DNA of 64,000 bases, from assembly GCF_900177655.1 (NCBI RefSeq), contig NZ_FXWK01000001.1, forward strand, positions 1,488,001 to 1,552,000, written 5' to 3'. The notes under the pieces were generated by a model. It worked only from the letters and a program-made list of their open reading frames with translations. It did no database searches and was not told where the DNA came from. This DNA is from Devosia lucknowensis. Lineage in GTDB: Bacteria; Pseudomonadota; Alphaproteobacteria; Rhizobiales; Devosiaceae. Numbering within the stretch: the first letter of the stretch is position 1; every line of letters starts with the position of its first letter. A program made the translations under genes and the position numbers. Below are positions 34,379-42,470 of the stretch, one piece after another.

Positions 34379-34531
34379 CTTTTGGGGTTGAGATTATGCC
34401 CGCTAACGACCCGGTTCCGTCCTGGGGCTGACCCGAGGACTAGTTTCCACCGGCATATTATACGTGTCTGGGTGGCCCTCGGGTCGGGCCCGAGGGCGGA
34501 GCGCTGTGGGAAAGCCCCCTGCCCAACGGGC

Positions 34532-36505
34532 TTAGAGGTAGTTCACGAGGCTCAGCTTGCTGACCATCGACGTCACCTGGTAGCTCGCCGTGAGACGGGT
34601 CTGCAAGGCCAGCAATTCCATGGCCACGTCTTCCTTGCTCACCGTCTCGACGTCGCTGAGCAAGTTGTCAAGCTGGGCCTTGTAGTTGGTGTGGCGCTCG
34701 CCGGCGGACTTCAGTGCCGAACGCGCGACGCCCAGTTCCATGGTGATGAGTTCGATCGAACCGCGCTCGGAATTCCGGGATTCGGACAGCTCGAGCTGCT
34801 GGCGCCGAGCCATGGCATCGAAGCGCGCCTTGGCCGGATTGAGATTGACCGAGTTGGGATCGGCAGCGTTGGTGATCTCGGGATAGGTCTCGACGGTCAT
34901 CGCCGCCATCGAGCGCACCATGCGCAGGTAACCGCTCTCGTTGGCCTGCATGCCATAGGCAACGCGCCCGGAATCCTCCACCGATGCGGTCACCGACTGG
35001 CGCGGATTGCCTTCAGCCGCAGAAGCGGCTTCGGTTACCGAACGCGTCATGGCCTGTTGGATATTGGCGGCGGTCTCGGCCGCATCCGCACCGATCTTGA
35101 ATTGTCCCGGACCGGCCTTGCCGGCAACCGCGGTCAGCGTCACTTCACGCGTCTTGCCGCCCGGCTCCTTGAGCGTGAACGTGACGGTATCGTTGGCATC
35201 GATCTCTGCATTGTCGACGACCGAGATAGTCATGTCCACCGGTGGTCCGGCATTGCGCACGGCCGTGATGCCGGTCGTGTTGGACGACGCCACCGGGCCC
35301 GCGATCTGGAATCCATGCGCGGCTGACGCGGGCTGGTTTTCGGTCAGGGTCACGGTGCCGGCATTGCTGGCAGCCGTCAGCCGCCCCATGCCGATTGCCG
35401 ACACTGCGGCCGTCTCGCCGCTATACCACATGACGGTATCGGTCTTCTGCGCCACGCGCAGGCTGGTCGCATTGAAGGGATCCGCCGGCGAACCGGGATC
35501 GATGCGCAGCACCGGCTCACCGGCCGCGTTGAAGAAATTCTGGGCCGCGGCGAAGGTCGATGCAGCCTTGAGTTCGCTCTCGCCCGTCTTCTGCAACGTG
35601 GCCTTGAGCGCTGCGTCGAAGTTCTCTGCCGTCGTGATTGTGTCGCCGATGACGAACTCATTCGTGGCGCCCGTCGCGTTTGCGGCGCTGACGGCCTTGA
35701 GCGTGATCTGGGTCTCGGTGCCGTCGGGCAGCGTAAAGCCCATCGTGACGCTATCGCCCTCGGCTACCGTGCCGGGGTCGCCGGGGAAGGTGAACTCGAT
35801 GTCCGCAGGAGAGGCGGCGAAATCGGATACGATACCGATATTGGCGCCGATCGCCGACACCGTGGACAGCTTCAAGCCGAACGGATGATTGCCGTCCTCG
35901 GCGAGGGTCACCGTTACCGGATCCGTCGGCAACGCCGGTACCGCAGGCGCAATGCTGGTCGTCAGGCGGCCCTGCCCGAATTCGCCCAGATCGGCCGCCT
36001 GGCGTTCCGTAACCACGGTGCGATAGCCCGCACGGCCGCCGGCGCCGTCAAGCAGCTCTGTTGTCGTTGGCAGCGGCGCCTTGTCGGTCTTGTTGCCACC
36101 AAACAGGTACCGACCGCCGATATCGGAATTGAGCAGCGTCACCATCTCGTCCAGCCGGGCCTTTGACAGGCTCGAGATGGTTGCCATGTTGATGTTATTC
36201 GAGCCGTACTGGCCCTGCACAGCCGAATTGCGGGCTTGCCCTTCGATCTGGTCGAGCCGCGTCAGGGCGTTGTCGTAAAAGCTGAGCCGCAGGTCGACCT
36301 GATCGATATTGGCGCCATAGCCCTCGATCGCCGTGAGGCGCGACCGCACCGACAAGGACACCGGCAGGTCGCGGCCCATGTCGGCGAGCGTCTGCGCCTT
36401 CACGCCTGTACCAAGCTGGGTCTGCAGCAGGGCGAATTTGTCCTGCATCTTCGAGATGACCGAGAAACCGGTCTGCAGCGGGAACATCGACTTATTGACG
36501 ATCAT
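34532..36505 (-). CDS. flgL: Hook-filament junction protein FlgL (HAP3), extended
   Basis: A 657-residue hook-associated protein. Flagellin-like N-terminal helices (FPLQTGFSVISKMQDKFALLQTQLGTGVKAQTLADMGRDLPVSLSVRSRL) and C-terminal helices (LDNLLSDVETVSKEDVAMELLALQTRLTASYQVTSMVSKLSLVNYL) flank a central beta-rich region of about 400 residues. That region contains two similar modules (VTVTLAEDGNHPFGLKL and VTLTENQPASAAHGFQI). FlgL is usually 300-400 residues, so the middle is expanded, matching the enlarged flagellins. It is the last gene of flgE-flgK-flgL. Confidence 0.93.
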   Translation of the reverse strand: MIVNKSMFPLQTGFSVISKMQDKFALLQTQLGTGVKAQTLADMGRDLPVSLSVRSRLTAIEGYGANIDQVDLRLSFYDNALTRLDQIEGQARNSAVQGQYGSNNINMATISSLSKARLDEMVTLLNSDIGGRYLFGGNKTDKAPLPTTTELLDGAGGRAGYRTVVTERQAADLGEFGQGRLTTSIAPAVPALPTDPVTVTLAEDGNHPFGLKLSTVSAIGANIGIVSDFAASPADIEFTFPGDPGTVAEGDSVTMGFTLPDGTETQITLKAVSAANATGATNEFVIGDTITTAENFDAALKATLQKTGESELKAASTFAAAQNFFNAAGEPVLRIDPGSPADPFNATSLRVAQKTDTVMWYSGETAAVSAIGMGRLTAASNAGTVTLTENQPASAAHGFQIAGPVASSNTTGITAVRNAGPPVDMTISVVDNAEIDANDTVTFTLKEPGGKTREVTLTAVAGKAGPGQFKIGADAAETAANIQQAMTRSVTEAASAAEGNPRQSVTASVEDSGRVAYGMQANESGYLRMVRSMAAMTVETYPEITNAADPNSVNLNPAKARFDAMARRQQLELSESRNSERGSIELITMELGVARSALKSAGERHTNYKAQLDNLLSDVETVSKEDVAMELLALQTRLTASYQVTSMVSKLSLVNYL

Positions 36506-36518
36506 GATGTCCTACTCC

Positions 36519-38369
36519 TCAAGTCGACGCGAACAGTGTGTCGAGCAGTTCCTTGACCACCGACACGATGCGGGCGTTAGCCGCATACGCACTCTGCAAC
36601 TCGGTCAGCCGGGCCATTTCCTCGTCGGTGTTGACCCCGTATTCGGTTTCCATCTGCGTGGAGATAGTATCGAGCGTCAGTTGCCGGTTGTCCCGGGTCG
36701 TCAGCGCGGCGCTGATCGAAGTGCCCTGGAAGTTCAGCACCTGCTCGATCATCTGCTCGAGCGAACCGTTCAGCTGGTGACGGCCGACATTCTCCGCCGG
36801 TGTGCCGCCCGAAACGAACCGCATCGTCTTGAGCTGGTTGAGCAGATATTCGGGCCGCTCGGCATCGCCAAGCGTCTGCCCCACATCCGTCTGCACCAGC
36901 AGCCGATTGTCCGAGAGCACAGCCGGATTGACCTTGATGCGGGCAGCGAGGCCGACCTTTTGCGGCGGATCGGTATCGAGGTTGTTGGTGAAGGCCGCAT
37001 CGCCGTCGGTGAACAGCGCCATGGCGGATTCGCCAGCCAGAAGGCCGGTCGCGGTCGTGCGGGTGTTGAGCCCCGTCACATCGCGCACGCCAGTGGTGCC
37101 GTCATCCAGCATGGTCAGCGAGCTTGCGCTGAGCGTCACGTCGAAGCCAGGAAACTCCTTGTCGAGCAGCGCCTGCGCGTCGCCCAGGGCCGCCGGATCG
37201 CCGAGCGCCGCAAAGTTGATCGGAATGACGCGCTGTCCGCTGGCATCGGTATAGGGCTCGCCGTGGTCGCTATTGACGATGCGCGCGCGCTTTTCGGCGC
37301 CGTCGACCGTATAGGTCACCTGGATGTCGTTGCCTGGCTTGAGGCTTGACAGGTTTGCGCTGAGACCCGTCGCCCCTGCCCCATCCGACGCCGCCGTGCC
37401 GGGCGTATTGATAGTGGAAAAGGCCGAAGCCAGGCCCGCTGCCAGTTCGTCGAGCTGGTTCTGCGCTTCAACGAGTGTCTTGTCGCGGAGCTGTATGAGC
37501 CCGGCCAGTTCACCGCCCTGCAACACGCCCTGGCGGACGAGATCGATGCTGAGACCGGAAGGCGTTGTCAGCGTGAGCGTACCGACTTTGTTGCGGTCGG
37601 GGTCGAAGCTCGCGGTCGCCGTCGGCGACAGCGAGCCGACTGTTTCGAACTTGAACGTCGACACACCGTTGTCGAGCAAGCCGACGCCGGACCGCGTCAT
37701 CAGCGCAACCGTACCATCGGCGCGATAGTCGGCGCGTACGTCAATGATTTCGGCAACCGAGCCCACGAGGCGATCGCGCTGGTCGTAGAGCGCGGCGCGG
37801 GCCGTGTCGGTCATGCCGAGGTCGAGCATGCGGTTGTTCACCTCGTTGAGCGAGATGAGCATGGCATTGACTTCGTTCACATCGTTCGTGATGCGGGTCT
37901 CGGTCTCTTGGCGCAGCTCCTGCACCACGCCGGACAATTCGTTGAGACGGCGGGCCATGGCCTGCGCCTCGGATACCGCATTGGCGCGCGTCGAATAGTC
38001 GTCCGGGCTCGTCGCCAGCGCCGAGAGCGAATTCTTGAAGCTGCCGAACATGGTGTCCAGCGAGCCGGCAGAGCCGGGTTTGCCCAGAAATCCCTGGAGC
38101 TTGTTGAGGTAGTTCGCCTGGACGTTGGACGAAGCGGTGTCCGACACCTGACGGTTGTAATAGGTCTGGAGGCTAAGACTGAACGCGCGATCCACACCCG
38201 CGGTACGGGCGTAGGTGCTGTTCATCGAATTGTGGTCGACGATGTTCAGCGACTGCCGATGATAGCCGGGCGTGCCCGCATTGGCCACGTTGCGCGACAG
38301 GATCGTGATGGAATCCTGGGTGACCCGGAGACCTGAAACCGCATTCGACAGCGAAGAAACTAGACCCAT
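36519..38369 (-). CDS. flgK: Hook-filament junction protein FlgK (HAP1)
   Basis: A 616-residue hook-associated protein. The N-terminal motif GLRVTQDSITILSRNVANAGTPGYHRQSL and the C-terminal helix VNTDEEMARLTELQSAYAANARIVSVVKELLDTLFA are typical of FlgK. The middle includes the long coiled region EAQAMARRLNELSGVVQELRQETETRI. It lies 13 bases upstream of flgL and 60 bases after flgE. Confidence 0.96.
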   Translation of the reverse strand: MGLVSSLSNAVSGLRVTQDSITILSRNVANAGTPGYHRQSLNIVDHNSMNSTYARTAGVDRAFSLSLQTYYNRQVSDTASSNVQANYLNKLQGFLGKPGSAGSLDTMFGSFKNSLSALATSPDDYSTRANAVSEAQAMARRLNELSGVVQELRQETETRITNDVNEVNAMLISLNEVNNRMLDLGMTDTARAALYDQRDRLVGSVAEIIDVRADYRADGTVALMTRSGVGLLDNGVSTFKFETVGSLSPTATASFDPDRNKVGTLTLTTPSGLSIDLVRQGVLQGGELAGLIQLRDKTLVEAQNQLDELAAGLASAFSTINTPGTAASDGAGATGLSANLSSLKPGNDIQVTYTVDGAEKRARIVNSDHGEPYTDASGQRVIPINFAALGDPAALGDAQALLDKEFPGFDVTLSASSLTMLDDGTTGVRDVTGLNTRTTATGLLAGESAMALFTDGDAAFTNNLDTDPPQKVGLAARIKVNPAVLSDNRLLVQTDVGQTLGDAERPEYLLNQLKTMRFVSGGTPAENVGRHQLNGSLEQMIEQVLNFQGTSISAALTTRDNRQLTLDTISTQMETEYGVNTDEEMARLTELQSAYAANARIVSVVKELLDTLFAST

Positions 38370-38390
38370 TTTGGCCCTCTAGCTCAAGGA

Positions 38391-38412
38391 CGGCCCGGGG
38401 TGTCCCGGGCCG
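38391..38412. other. Perfect GC hairpin between flgE and flgK
   Basis: CGGCCCGGG-GTGT-CCCGGGCCG, a 9-bp stem with a tetraloop and no T run. It may attenuate transcription or shield the flgE mRNA 3' end, making hook protein more abundant than FlgK and FlgL. This role is inferred. Confidence 0.5.
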
Positions 38413-38429
38413 GCAGTTCGTGCGGGTCC

Positions 38430-40214
38430 TTAACGGACCATGTTGAGCGCTTCCTGCAGCATCTCGTCGGCGGTCGACACGATGCGGGTACCGGCCGAAT
38501 AGGCCTGCTGGGTGATGATCAGCTTGGTGAATTCGTCCGAGATATCGGTGTTGGACGCTTCGAGCGCGCCACCGAGAATGCCGGAACCGGAGAGATCAAG
38601 GATCGGCTCACCGGACTCGGACGTGGCTTCGTAGACACCGCCGTCGAGACGCTTCAACGAGTTGATGCCGTTGAACTGCGCCGTCACGACCTGCGCCATT
38701 TCGATGCGCTCGCCGTTCGAATAGGTGGCGACGACGCGACCGCTGTCAGTGATGGCGACGGACAGGAATTCACCGGCGCCATAGCCGTTCTGGTTGAGCT
38801 TGGACACGCTGACCGTGCCGTTGACGTCGGCGAACTGCGAGACGCCGCCCGTGCCATGCTTGATCTTGACGTTCTGGATTTCGACGCCGTTGATCCGGAC
38901 GCTGGAGAGCACCGGTTCGATATTGACGGTCGGATCGAGCGAGCCGTCGGAACCGAAGCTGTAGACCTGGCCAGTGCTGGTCCAGGCCGGCGATCCGCCA
39001 ACGGCGGCGCTGTCGGAGTGGTAGAACAACTGCCATTTGTCGGTACCGCCCGACGCTTCGCTGTCGATCTTGGCCCAGCGCATCACCATGTGCACCGGCG
39101 CGCCATTCTCGGCATAGACAGTCACGGCGCCACCTTCGATGGAGCGCGCAATGAAGCTGTTTTCCTGGTCCTTGGAAATGGTCGTCGCGGTAGGCAGAAC
39201 GCGCGGCGTGACGATTGGCGTGCCGAGGCCCAGGGCTGTGCTCAGCGCTGGCGTCACGTTCTTGAACTCGGCGGTGGCGTGGTAGTCCGTACCCAGCGTC
39301 ACCTGGAAAGCGCCGCCATCGAGGCCGACCGTGGCAGTCGCCGCAGCCTTGCCGCCCTTGTCGCGCAGCGCCGTCTGCATGTCCGCCAGCACCTGGCCGA
39401 CGGTCCGGCCACCGATTTCGATCGGCTGCGCCGTACCAGCATAGCCCGTGGCGGAGGTGACGAATTCGAATTCGACGTCAACACCCTTGACCGAAATGGT
39501 CATCTTCTGGCCGTTCACGAACAGGTCCGGATCGGGAGCAACCGAGACGGCCGGCTGGCCAGCCGTCAGCGTGGTGACTGTGCCGGTCACCTTGTGCGGC
39601 GAGGATGGGCTGGTGGTGAAGTTTTCGACGCCGAGTAGCTCGCTATTGTAGTTGTTGGCGTTGTAGTTCGCGGTCTTCGGCAGCTGCGGCAGGTTGGCCT
39701 GATACTCAACCTGCGCGGTTGCATTGGCCTCGAGGAAGGCATTGGAAAGACGGATCACGCCGGGCACGGAACCCGAGATATTGCCGGTCTTGCGGTCGAT
39801 ATCGAGGCCCTTGAGATAGTATCCGGCGCCATTGACGAGCAGACCATCCTTGTCGATCTCGAAGTCGCCGCGACGCGTATAGTAGTTCGAACCGGCGAAA
39901 ACCGAGTTGCCGTCCGACTGGCCAACCTTGGGCTCGACGACGAAGAAGCCGTTGGTGTTGAGAGCGATATAGGTCTCGTTGGAGCTCGTCTGGATATCGC
40001 CCTGGATGTTGTTGGTGCCGCGCGACTGCGCCAGCACCGCACCAGGCACCTGCGACTTCAGCGGCGCGTCCGGGATCAGGTCCACGAAGCTCGTTTCGAT
40101 CCGCTTGTAACCGGTGGTCTGCGAGTTCGCGATATTGCCAGAAATGTTTTCAAGCGCGTGGCTCTGCGCCCGCAGGCCAGTCACCGCACTGGAAAGAGCT
40201 CCATAGATACCCAT
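38430..40214 (-). CDS. flgE: Flagellar hook protein FlgE
   Basis: A 594-residue hook subunit. The N-terminus GIYGALSSAVTGLRAQSHALENISGNIANSQTTGYKRIETSFVDL and the C-terminus SNTDISDEFTKLIITQQAYSAGTRIVSTADEMLQEALNMVR are diagnostic. The open frame extends upstream to 40556, but the ATG at 40212-40214 has GGAG seven bases before it and begins the conserved domain. A consensus sigma-54 promoter lies 52-67 bp upstream. It is the first gene of flgE-flgK-flgL. Confidence 0.96.
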   Translation of the reverse strand: MGIYGALSSAVTGLRAQSHALENISGNIANSQTTGYKRIETSFVDLIPDAPLKSQVPGAVLAQSRGTNNIQGDIQTSSNETYIALNTNGFFVVEPKVGQSDGNSVFAGSNYYTRRGDFEIDKDGLLVNGAGYYLKGLDIDRKTGNISGSVPGVIRLSNAFLEANATAQVEYQANLPQLPKTANYNANNYNSELLGVENFTTSPSSPHKVTGTVTTLTAGQPAVSVAPDPDLFVNGQKMTISVKGVDVEFEFVTSATGYAGTAQPIEIGGRTVGQVLADMQTALRDKGGKAAATATVGLDGGAFQVTLGTDYHATAEFKNVTPALSTALGLGTPIVTPRVLPTATTISKDQENSFIARSIEGGAVTVYAENGAPVHMVMRWAKIDSEASGGTDKWQLFYHSDSAAVGGSPAWTSTGQVYSFGSDGSLDPTVNIEPVLSSVRINGVEIQNVKIKHGTGGVSQFADVNGTVSVSKLNQNGYGAGEFLSVAITDSGRVVATYSNGERIEMAQVVTAQFNGINSLKRLDGGVYEATSESGEPILDLSGSGILGGALEASNTDISDEFTKLIITQQAYSAGTRIVSTADEMLQEALNMVR

Positions 40215-40265
40215 CTGTAACTCCGTAATGCCCGTTGCGCCGACGGGCGCGTTCGAACAAGACAA

Positions 40266-40281
40266 TGCAAACGCAGTGCCA
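40266..40281 (-). promoter_or_regulatory. Sigma-54 promoter of the flgE operon
   Basis: On the minus strand TGGCAC-TGCGT-TTGCA is a perfect -24/-12 element with exact 5-base spacing, about 52 bp upstream of the flgE ATG. Confidence 0.82.
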
Positions 40282-40367
40282 AACCGCGGAGCCATTGAAA
40301 CTAAATACATTTTCGTTCCCGACGAGCCAAAATGCGGCGACAAGGCGGCAATTGAGTCCGGGCCTAC

Positions 40368-40380
40368 GGCAACTTTTGCC
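40368..40380. promoter_or_regulatory. ftr-like palindrome GGCA-N5-TGCC (flgE region)
   Basis: GGCAACTTTTGCC, extended to CGGCAA-CTT-TTGCCG, lies 87 bp upstream of the flgE sigma-54 promoter and 78 bp upstream of the divergent P-loop gene. Confidence 0.6.
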
Positions 40381-40458
40381 GATTGCTTGAGATCGGGACG
40401 TGCTTGCTTTAAACGCAACGGACGAAACAGGCCGTGCTTTGGCCTTGCGGAGCGGTGA

Positions 40459-41325
40459 ATGCTGTTTTCCAGCGTCGATGAGTTTGTGAAGGCGCCGCGC
40501 CGGGCGGTGACGGTTTTCGGCATGGCCGGTGTGGGCAAGACGCGGTTGAGCAACATGCTGCGCGCCGATCACTGGTTCCACTACTCGGCCGACTATCGCA
40601 TCGGCACGCGCTACATGGGCGAGTTCATCGTCGACAACTTCAAGCGCGAAGCCATGAAGGTGCCGTTCCTGGCCCAGCTTCTGCGCACCGATTCGATCTA
40701 CATTTCGTCCAACATCACCTTCGACAATCTCGACCCGCTCTCCACCTATCTCGGGACCCCCGGTGACCCTAATCGCGGCGGCCTGCCGCTGGAAGAGTAC
40801 CAGCGGCGTCAGGAGCAGCATCGGGTGGCCGAGATCGCGGCGCTCTGCGACCTGCCCTACTTCATTGAGCGGGCCAAGGCGCTCTATGGCTACGACGATT
40901 TCATCGCCGATACCGGCGGCTCACTGATCGAGGTGATCGACCCGGCTGACCCGGAAGATCCGGTGGTCAGGACCCTCGCCGCCCACACCGCCCTGCTCTA
41001 CATCCGCGGCACCGACAAGGATGCCACCGAGCTGGTGAAGCGCTTCAAGAAGTCGCCCAAGCCCATGTACTACCGGCCACCGTTCCTCCTCGAGAAATGG
41101 GCCGAATACAAGCTGATGCACGGCATCCTCGACGACTGCGACGTCGATCCGGCGGGATTCGGTGCCTGGGGCTTCGAAGCCTTGCTGCATGACCGCCTGC
41201 CCCGCTATCAGGCGCTGGCGGACAATTTCGGCTATGCGGTGGAAGCATCCGATCTGGCCATGGTGCGTGACGGCGACGAATTCGTCGATCTGGTTGCCGC
41301 CGCCATCGAGAAGCGAATGCGATAG
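40459..41325 (+). CDS. P-loop ATPase of unknown function
   Basis: A 288-residue protein with a Walker A motif GMAGVGKT at about residues 21-28. A later hydrophobic strand (HTALLYIRGTD) and the DTGGS segment fit a P-loop kinase or NTPase fold. I cannot name it; similar unnamed ATPases exist in Hyphomicrobiales. The ATG follows GGAG. It diverges from flgE and shares its upstream region, which holds the ftr-like site. A 6-bp plus 7-bp compound stem-loop follows at 41325-41356. Confidence 0.8.
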   Translation: MLFSSVDEFVKAPRRAVTVFGMAGVGKTRLSNMLRADHWFHYSADYRIGTRYMGEFIVDNFKREAMKVPFLAQLLRTDSIYISSNITFDNLDPLSTYLGTPGDPNRGGLPLEEYQRRQEQHRVAEIAALCDLPYFIERAKALYGYDDFIADTGGSLIEVIDPADPEDPVVRTLAAHTALLYIRGTDKDATELVKRFKKSPKPMYYRPPFLLEKWAEYKLMHGILDDCDVDPAGFGAWGFEALLHDRLPRYQALADNFGYAVEASDLAMVRDGDEFVDLVAAAIEKRMR

Positions 41326-41356
41326 CGCGCTTCGTCCCGCTGGGACGATGGCGCGC
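41325..41356 (+). other. Compound stem-loop between the P-loop gene and metA
   Basis: GCGCGC (41325) pairs with GCGCGC (41351), enclosing TCGTCCC-GCT-GGGACGA. There is no T run. It could end the upstream transcript or be a leader structure for metA, whose ATG is 43 bp on. It does not fit a SAM-II riboswitch. Confidence 0.45.
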
Positions 41357-41399
41357 CGGCTTAAATCGCTTTCTCGCTTCACCCAGTTAAGAGGCTGAT

Positions 41400-42311
41400 A
41401 TGCCTATTCGTATTCCCGACGACCTGCCCGCCCGCAAGACCCTCGAACATGAGGGCGTCTATGTCATGGATTCCAGCCGTGCCTCGCGGCAGGACATAAG
41501 GCCACTCGAATTCGGCCTTCTCAACTTGATGCCCAACAAGGAGCGAACGGAAACCCAGTTCGCCCGCCTGATCGGCGCCACGCCGCTGCAGATCAATCTC
41601 AGCCTCGTCCGCGTCACCGATCATCAGTCCAAGAACACGTCGGAGGACTACCTCAACACGTTCTACCAGACCTGGGAGCAGGTGAAGGATCGCAAGTTCG
41701 ACGGCTTCATCGTCACGGGCGCGCCCATCGCCAATATCCCGTTCGAGGACGTGCGCTACTGGCCCGAAATGCTCGAAATCATGGAATGGACGCGCACCAA
41801 CGTGCACCACACCATGTTCATCTGCTGGGGAGCCCAGGCTGCGTTGCACCACTTCCACGGCGCGCGCCGCTACCGCATGGAAGAAAAGGCGTTCGGCGTC
41901 TTCCGACACCAGATATTGAAGCCCGGCTCACCGTGGCTGCGCGGCATGTCCGACAGCCCGATGATCCCGGTGTCGCGCTACAACGACATCGACCGCCAGA
42001 GCATCGGCGGTGATCTCGAGGTTCTTATCGACAACCCCGATCTCGGCCTCTGCATGCTTGAGCGCCGGGACGGCAGCGCCGTCTACTTCCTCAATCACCT
42101 TGAATATGACAATCGCTCGCTGGCCGATGAATACGAACGCGACATCAAGTCGGGCCTCGACACGCCTCCCCCTGCGAACCTCTTTCCCAACGGCGACACC
42201 AACCTCGAGCCTGAGAACCGCTGGCGCAGCCACGCCCACCTGCTGTTCCAGAACTGGATCAACGAGATCTACCAGACGACGCCTTACCGGCTGGACGAAA
42301 TCGGGAAATAG
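41400..42311 (+). CDS. metA: Homoserine O-acyltransferase MetA
   Basis: A 303-residue enzyme that acylates homoserine in methionine synthesis. PLEFGLLNLMPNKERTETQFARLIGATPLQINLSLVR is a strong MetA block; the catalytic Cys lies in FICWGAQAALHHFHG, and the His-x-Glu pair in FLNHLEYDN. At the position that separates acetyl- from succinyl-CoA users (Glu or Gly after GAPx) it has Ala (TGAPIANIPFED), so acyl specificity is open. AAGAGG precedes the ATG. It stands alone between the P-loop gene and ycjX. Confidence 0.93.
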   Translation: MPIRIPDDLPARKTLEHEGVYVMDSSRASRQDIRPLEFGLLNLMPNKERTETQFARLIGATPLQINLSLVRVTDHQSKNTSEDYLNTFYQTWEQVKDRKFDGFIVTGAPIANIPFEDVRYWPEMLEIMEWTRTNVHHTMFICWGAQAALHHFHGARRYRMEEKAFGVFRHQILKPGSPWLRGMSDSPMIPVSRYNDIDRQSIGGDLEVLIDNPDLGLCMLERRDGSAVYFLNHLEYDNRSLADEYERDIKSGLDTPPPANLFPNGDTNLEPENRWRSHAHLLFQNWINEIYQTTPYRLDEIGK

Positions 42312-42470
42312 CCGGGACGCGGCTGAACGTGCTTTGCCTGTCCCTCCCCGCTGCTAGGAGGGGCAGGTTGCGACCTGAACACCGACCGTCGGTGACGCTT
42401 CGCGCCTCCCCGGCCCTTTCCAAACCTGTCCCCGCTCCCTACCTTTGGGCAACATAGGGGACAGCCGAAT

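Noticed and set aside
38430-40556. FlgE with a 114-residue N-terminal extension
   Set aside because: The extension covers the sigma-54 promoter and ftr-like site, and conserved hook sequence begins at ATG 40214.
41326-41399. SAM-II riboswitch in the metA leader
   Set aside because: The leader holds a stable stem-loop but lacks the AU-rich pseudoknot sequence expected for SAM-II.
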